From CAZLBV01 sp964557845 (GTDB taxonomy: Bacteria; Acidobacteriota; Aminicenantia; Aminicenantales; Aminicenantaceae), in assembly GCA_964557845.1 (NCBI GenBank), contig CAZLBV010000167.1:1-10963 (forward strand): a stretch of DNA of 10,963 nt, written 5' to 3'. The notes under the pieces are model-generated. The model saw only the letters and a list, made by a program, of their open reading frames with translations, was not told the origin of the DNA and did not search any database. A program made the translations under genes and the position numbers. Shown in pieces: positions 7,134 to 10,963 of this stretch. The stretch's first letter is position 1. Each line of letters begins with the position of its first letter.

Positions 7134-7142
7134 ATTATAACA
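7134..7142 (-). promoter_or_regulatory. extended -10 promoter for the rpiB-glyA-purD-purE-mtaB-mutL cluster
   Basis: The minus strand reads TGT-TATAAT, a perfect -10 hexamer with an extended TGn motif. No good -35 is seen; the best is TTGGGA at 19-nt spacing. The predicted start near 7127 gives a leader of about 65 nt before rpiB. Extended -10 elements can work without a strong -35. No operator was recognised. Confidence 0.6.
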
Positions 7143-7205
7143 AGAATAAATTGATTTTTCCCAATAAAATTATAGAAAACAAAACCAGGATTTTATTTTA
7201 GCGGA

Positions 7206-8795
7206 TCAGCTTTCTTTTTTGTAGGCGCTTACCAGGTCTTCGGCTTCCGGGAACACCTCAAATGCTTTTTCTATCACCGGATCATTCAACCGGTATATCT
7301 TGGTTCCCACATCGATGGAATATACGGCAGAGATAAGTTCTCTTTGGAGTTCTCGTTTGATTTGTTCCAGGGCTTGATTAAAATCTTCCTCATCGAAATC
7401 AAATTTTTTTTCAAGGAGAAAAGATTTAAAATCAGCCAAGATCTGTGTGTCGATCTTTAAATCAGAAGAAAAAACCTTTCGGCCTCCTGAAACATCTTCT
7501 AAAGGCCTATCCGTACTTTCCGGAAAAACATATGTTTTCGACAATGAGGTTTTTTTATCGGCAAAATTTCTGGCATACGAGAAAAACAAACCTCTGGCCA
7601 GCATGTTATAGGTTAGATTCTTATAGGAAAACTCGACCTCATAATCTGGAGCGATTCCCCCTTGGCCGAGAACCTTTCGTCCTCCAGCAGTGTAGGCAAC
7701 TTCCCTGCTTTCTTCAGGAACCTCACGATTCAATAAAAAATTTTCAATCTGAGAATAATCCTTCTGGATAGACCTCCCACTGGGAGTGTAATATTTTGCC
7801 GTTGTCAAGGAAACAGCAGCATCTTGGCTAAGGGGAAAAACGGTTTGAACCAAACCTTTTCCCCAAGAATTATCACCGATGATCAAACCGCGGTCATTAT
7901 CCTTTACCGCTCCGCTGACTATCTCGGAGGCACTGGCGCTCCCCTGATTAATTAATACGATCAAAGGAATATCTTCATATTGATCGTTATAAAAGGCCCG
8001 GAGTTCCCGGTTATATAGTTTATTTCTTCCCCTGATAGAAACAATCAAATCATCTTTAGATAAAAATTCATCTGATATTTCCAAGGACTGAATAAATGTA
8101 CCGCCTCCATTTCCTCTTAGATCAAGGATGAGTCTTTTCATACCTTGGGTCTCTAGATCCTCTAACTTCTCTTCCAGTTCATCGGTGGTAGTCTCAGCAA
8201 AATTCCGGATAAAGATATAACCTATATCTTCTGTGAGCATGAATGCATAAGGAACGCTGTGGAGTGGGATCTCTTCACGAGTGATGGTGAAGTCCAAGGG
8301 TTCTTCCATTCCTTCCCGGATGATGGTTATATTTACTTGAGTGTCTTTCTCTCCCCTTAATTTCTGCATAGCCTCGAAGCTGGAAATGGTTTTTGTGCTT
8401 TCCCCTTCAATATGGGATATTATATCTCCGGGCTGTATTCCTAAACGGTAAGCTGGGGTGCCTTCTATAGGAGATATGACCATGAGACGATCATCTTGCT
8501 TCTGGATCATAATCCCCAATCCAAAATATTTTCCTTGATAATCCTCCCGCATTGTGGAAAGATTTTTTGGATCTAAGAAATTTGAATAAGGATCCAGAGT
8601 ACGAAGCATCCCTTTGATTGATGCATAGGTTAATTCTTCCCGGTCAACTTCTTTAAAATAATTCTGATCAATAACATCGATCATCATAGCCAATTTTCGA
8701 TAGCCCTCGGTCCAGACATCTTCATTCCAGACAGGACGAAAACATAAGAAGGCCAATACTATGATTAGAATAAGGGTTGAGATTCTTATTTTCAT
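7206..8795 (-). CDS. S41 carboxy-terminal processing protease with PDZ domain
   Basis: This is a periplasmic or extracytoplasmic protease of the Ctp/Prc type, which trims or degrades proteins from their C-termini. From the chosen start (529 residues) the N-terminus has a hydrophobic segment at about 5-20 (STLILIIVLAFLCF), acting as a signal anchor. A helical region with LDPYSNFLDP follows, then a PDZ domain (about 88-175, with IQPGDIISHIEG). The S41 core has LDLRGNGGG, INQGSASASEI and SWGKGLVQT. Nucleophile Ser288, general base Lys313 and Gln317 keep the 25- and 4-residue spacing known from CtpB. A C-terminal region of about 170 residues follows the core. The ATG at 8795 is chosen because AGGGGAA (8803-8809) precedes it; an in-frame ATG at 8828 would add 11 residues and has a poorer site. 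It is divergent from tatA. The substrate is unknown. Confidence 0.93.
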   Translation of the reverse strand: MKIRISTLILIIVLAFLCFRPVWNEDVWTEGYRKLAMMIDVIDQNYFKEVDREELTYASIKGMLRTLDPYSNFLDPKNLSTMREDYQGKYFGLGIMIQKQDDRLMVISPIEGTPAYRLGIQPGDIISHIEGESTKTISSFEAMQKLRGEKDTQVNITIIREGMEEPLDFTITREEIPLHSVPYAFMLTEDIGYIFIRNFAETTTDELEEKLEDLETQGMKRLILDLRGNGGGTFIQSLEISDEFLSKDDLIVSIRGRNKLYNRELRAFYNDQYEDIPLIVLINQGSASASEIVSGAVKDNDRGLIIGDNSWGKGLVQTVFPLSQDAAVSLTTAKYYTPSGRSIQKDYSQIENFLLNREVPEESREVAYTAGGRKVLGQGGIAPDYEVEFSYKNLTYNMLARGLFFSYARNFADKKTSLSKTYVFPESTDRPLEDVSGGRKVFSSDLKIDTQILADFKSFLLEKKFDFDEEDFNQALEQIKRELQRELISAVYSIDVGTKIYRLNDPVIEKAFEVFPEAEDLVSAYKKES

Positions 8796-8802
8796 TTTTT
8801 TC

Positions 8803-8809
8803 TTCCCCT
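8803..8809 (-). promoter_or_regulatory. ribosome binding site of the S41 protease
   Basis: AGGGGAA lies 7 nt upstream of the ATG at 8795. It favours this start over the ATG at 8828, which lacks a well-spaced site. Confidence 0.65.
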
Positions 8810-8849
8810 GGTATGATAGCAAATTCATATAAACATGTCCATCCTGAAG

Positions 8850-8867
8850 TATGTCTGATATGTCTGA
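8850..8867. repeat. perfect 9-bp tandem repeat in a divergent intergenic region
   Basis: TATGTCTGA occurs twice head to tail (8850-8858 and 8859-8867), just upstream of the S41 protease gene. It could be a direct-repeat regulator site or chance. Only two copies are seen. Confidence 0.5.
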
Positions 8868-8921
8868 ATTATTAGTGAAATACGAAAATTAGGGTTAAGG
8901 TCACCAGAACTTTAATATATG

Positions 8922-8950
8922 TTGACTTAAAAACGCTTAACGGCTATATT
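8922..8950 (+). promoter_or_regulatory. sigma70-type promoter of tatA-tatC
   Basis: TTGACT (8922-8927) and TATATT (8945-8950) are separated by exactly 17 nt, close to the consensus TTGACA-17-TATAAT. Transcription should begin near 8957, about 20 nt before the tatA ATG. A weak AAAGAAG ribosome site lies at 8963-8969. Confidence 0.7.
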
Positions 8951-8977
8951 TTTCTATCATATAAAGAAGTAAATATT

Positions 8978-9370
8978 ATGTTTGGAAGTATAGGTTTTCC
9001 TGAGCTTATCGTCATTCTCTCGATAGCTCTGCTCGTTTTCGGCCCAAAAAAACTGCCGGAAGTAGGGAGGTCAATCGGACGAGCTTTGCGAGAATTCAGA
9101 AAAACATCAGATGAAATCAAAGAGAGGATCGAGGAGGAGATCCAGGCTGAGGAATTCCGCGATATGGAAAAGAGCATCAAATCAGAATACGACACCATAA
9201 CATCCTCTGCAGAGGATGTCTACGGCCAGGAAAAAGAAAAATCGGAAGAAGAGAATTCAACACCCGGCCAAGAGAAAGCACCTGAAAAGGAAGAAACCAC
9301 AGAACCGGAACCGGATAAACCGGAAAAGGACGAAGCTAAGGATGAAGACGGCAAAAAAATCACCCGATAA
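8978..9370 (+). CDS. tatA: twin-arginine translocase subunit TatA/TatB
   Basis: This is a small pore or receptor subunit of the Tat system, which exports folded proteins across the inner membrane. The 130-residue protein has a short N-terminal transmembrane helix (about 5-21, GFPELIVILSIALLVF), the hinge FGPKKLP (21-27) and an amphipathic helix VGRSIGRALREFRK. A long, strongly charged Glu/Lys/Pro-rich tail from about 60 to the end is probably disordered. Glu9 and the long tail are somewhat TatB-like, so TatB or a bifunctional TatA is possible. Only one such gene is in the window. tatC follows after 1 nt. Confidence 0.93.
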   Translation: MFGSIGFPELIVILSIALLVFGPKKLPEVGRSIGRALREFRKTSDEIKERIEEEIQAEEFRDMEKSIKSEYDTITSSAEDVYGQEKEKSEEENSTPGQEKAPEKEETTEPEPDKPEKDEAKDEDGKKITR

Positions 9371-9371
9371 T

Positions 9372-10106
9372 ATGACCTTCCTTGAGCATTTGGGTGATTT
9401 AAGGAAAAGAATTTTCCTTGCCTTTGTCTCGGTTATCATAGTTGTCATCCCCTGTTGGTTCTTTGCCAAGGATCTATTCGATATTTTAGCTCGCCCGGTC
9501 ACACAATTTCTGCCGGAAGGCGAAGATCTGGTTTTCACATCTTTGCCAGGTCCTTTTTTACTCTATATGAAAACAGCCTTCTTAGCTGCCATCATATTCA
9601 CCTCCCCTTTCATTTTTTACCAAGTCTGGCTGTTTATAGCGCCCGGATTGTATAAAAAAGAGAAAAAATATATTTTTCCCTTTGTAACTTTCACAACAAC
9701 CTTCTTTTTAGCAGGAGCATCGTTTGCCTATTTCATTGTCTTTCCCTGGGCTTGTCGTTTCTTTTTAAGAATGGGATCGGATTTTCAGCCTATGATCACC
9801 ATCGATCAGTACTTCAGCCTAGCTCTGAGAATGATCCTTGGTATTGCATTGGTGTTTGAGCTGCCTACTATCGTGTTTTTCCTGGCCCGCATGGGCATTA
9901 TCACATCCAGATGGATGATCAAAAATTTCAAGTATGCAGTCTTAGCCGTTTATATCATCGCTGCTGTCATAACACCTACGCCGGATATGATAAACCAGAG
10001 TATAATCGCTGTGCCTCTACTAATTCTTTACGGATTCAGTATTCTTATTGCCCTTGTAGTGGGAAAGAATAGGGAAAAGAACAGGAAGGATGATTTAGCC
10101 GGATAG
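9372..10106 (+). CDS. tatC: Sec-independent protein translocase subunit TatC
   Basis: TatC is the six-helix membrane receptor for twin-arginine signal peptides. The 244-residue protein starts MTFLEHLGDLRKR, the cytoplasmic N-terminal motif (HLxELRKR in the family, Asp here). PGLYKKEKK (91-99, E97), VFELPTI (E163) and ITPTPDMINQ (D205) match conserved acidic sites. Six hydrophobic segments can be placed by eye at about 15-33, 67-90, 102-126, 150-172, 187-203 and 211-230. Two positions often occupied by Glu read Gly: SLPGPF (G60) and LILYGFS (G221). The start at 9372 is used; a longer frame back to 9216 would overlap tatA and encodes only a basic shadow. It begins 1 nt after the tatA stop with no strong ribosome site, so translation is likely coupled. 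Confidence 0.95.
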   Translation: MTFLEHLGDLRKRIFLAFVSVIIVVIPCWFFAKDLFDILARPVTQFLPEGEDLVFTSLPGPFLLYMKTAFLAAIIFTSPFIFYQVWLFIAPGLYKKEKKYIFPFVTFTTTFFLAGASFAYFIVFPWACRFFLRMGSDFQPMITIDQYFSLALRMILGIALVFELPTIVFFLARMGIITSRWMIKNFKYAVLAVYIIAAVITPTPDMINQSIIAVPLLILYGFSILIALVVGKNREKNRKDDLAG

Positions 10107-10107
10107 G

Positions 10108-10963
10108 ATGGAAAAAAAAGAAAAAATAATTATAAGAAAAATCCAGAATTACAATCCCGAAGAAATCAAATCCATAATCAGCTCAGGCCTGCAGGAATTG
10201 AATCTTTTAGACAAGATTCTTGGCCGTATCACCCTGAAACCCAATTTGGTTCTCGCGCATCACAAAGTGGCTCCTTCGGCATATACCCGCTCCGAATTCA
10301 TCGATGGACTACTGGCAGCCCTGGAGGAAAAGGGTTCAGGAATAGACAAAATAACCATAGCGGAAAAATGCGGAGTCGGCCTCCCGACATCACGTATGTT
10401 CAGGCATGCCGGTTATTATGATCTAAAAAAAAAGCATAACATCCGCCTTATGCCCATCGAAGAAGCCAAAAAAGAAAAGGTGTATTTAAAAAAAGGCACG
10501 ATCCATCAGACTATTACTACGGCCAGGGACATAGTCCATAATGATTTTCTTATTTATACCCCCAAATTAAAAAGCAATGTGCTCTCTCAGGGATTGACCG
10601 CAGCCCTTAAGCTCAACATGGGTATATTTACAGATAAAGAAAGGATGTGGAACCATAACTATAATCTTTCCGAAAAGATCGTGGATGCCCTCGAGATCGG
10701 TTACCCTGATTTTATCGCCACAGATGCAATCGAGGTCTCTTTGGGAGGAAATCAGATGACCCAGCACGGCCGTCACCTGGGGATAATCATCATGGCAAAA
10801 AATCCTTTGGCTCATGATGCTGTATGCGCCCGTATCCTGAATCTCGACCCCTGGAAGATCGACCATTTGCGGCTGGCCTGCGAAAGGGGGTACGGCTCCC
10901 TTGATCTTAAGGATATTGAGCTCAGCGGCGATATTTCCCTGGATGAAATTCAAAAAAAGACTA
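10108..10963 (+). CDS. DUF362-family protein (3' end outside the window)
   Basis: An uninterrupted frame of 285 codons runs from the ATG at 10108, 1 nt after the tatC stop, to the window edge. Features resembling DUF362 (PF04015) are KPNL (44-47), DIVHNDFLIYTPKLKSN (141-157) and, near 205-262, TDAIEVSLGGN followed by GIIIMAKNPLAHDAVCARIL, then IDHLRLACERGYG. No signal peptide or twin-arginine motif is seen, so it should be cytoplasmic and not itself a Tat substrate. Visible cysteines (C88, C240, C258) do not form a ferredoxin motif, though some family members carry one in the C-terminal part, which is not visible here. The biochemical function of the family is not settled, and linkage to Tat could be coincidental operon sharing. 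Confidence 0.8.
   Translation, partial: MEKKEKIIIRKIQNYNPEEIKSIISSGLQELNLLDKILGRITLKPNLVLAHHKVAPSAYTRSEFIDGLLAALEEKGSGIDKITIAEKCGVGLPTSRMFRHAGYYDLKKKHNIRLMPIEEAKKEKVYLKKGTIHQTITTARDIVHNDFLIYTPKLKSNVLSQGLTAALKLNMGIFTDKERMWNHNYNLSEKIVDALEIGYPDFIATDAIEVSLGGNQMTQHGRHLGIIIMAKNPLAHDAVCARILNLDPWKIDHLRLACERGYGSLDLKDIELSGDISLDEIQKKT

Noticed and set aside
7176..7199. AT-only hairpin (AAAATAAAA/TTTTGTTTT) after the S41 protease gene, as a terminator
   Set aside because: It has no GC in the stem apart from one G-T pair and no clean U-tract after it. In AT-rich intergenic DNA this is weak.
9216..9371. 52-codon upstream extension of tatC inside tatA
   Set aside because: It is the +1 frame of the Glu/Lys-rich tatA tail and reads as basic low-complexity sequence. 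TatC homology starts at 9372.
10567..10953. 128-codon open frame antisense to the DUF362 gene
   Set aside because: The plus-strand frame is continuous, starts 1 nt after tatC and carries family features. The antisense frame has none.
1..10963. CRISPR arrays, transposons, integrases, phage genes or defence systems
   Set aside because: No regularly spaced repeats, transposase or integrase motifs, or defence-type genes were seen; all long frames are housekeeping families.

Overview
The window is ordinary bacterial chromosome with about 45% GC by eye. Genes are tightly packed, ATG starts and Shine-Dalgarno sites predominate, and neither tRNA is followed by a complete CCA visible in the window. 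All recognisable genes are housekeeping. The divergent 478-residue GlyA and the gene order recall uncultured candidate phyla such as Omnitrophota. That assignment is a low-confidence inference from memory of family features.

Left part (1-7142, all on the minus strand). A six-gene cluster reads leftward: rpiB, glyA, purD, purE, mtaB, mutL, followed by tRNA-Pro(TGG) and tRNA-Arg(TCT). An extended -10 promoter lies upstream of rpiB, and junctions are tight (13 nt, 54 nt, and two 4-nt ATGA overlaps). The first four genes form a metabolic set: ribose-5-phosphate (the PRPP precursor), glycine plus methylene-THF, then GAR synthesis from glycine, then the PurE step. mtaB (tRNA methylthiolation) and mutL (mismatch repair) sit at the distal end.

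Middle (7206-8795, minus). An S41 carboxy-terminal processing protease has an N-terminal membrane anchor, a PDZ domain and an intact Ser/Lys/Gln catalytic set.

Right part (8922-10963, plus). A good sigma70-type promoter (TTGACT, 17 nt, TATATT) drives a divergent operon: tatA, tatC and a DUF362-family gene. The genes are separated by single nucleotides, and the DUF362 gene runs off the window.

The most notable anomaly is in mtaB. Its frame is interrupted by one in-frame TGA at 2222-2224, after which 41 codons in the same frame read as the missing C-terminal TRAM domain. This could be a nonsense mutation, a sequencing error, recoding, or a split gene with a TTG restart. No mobile element, CRISPR array or clearly novel multi-gene system is visible.
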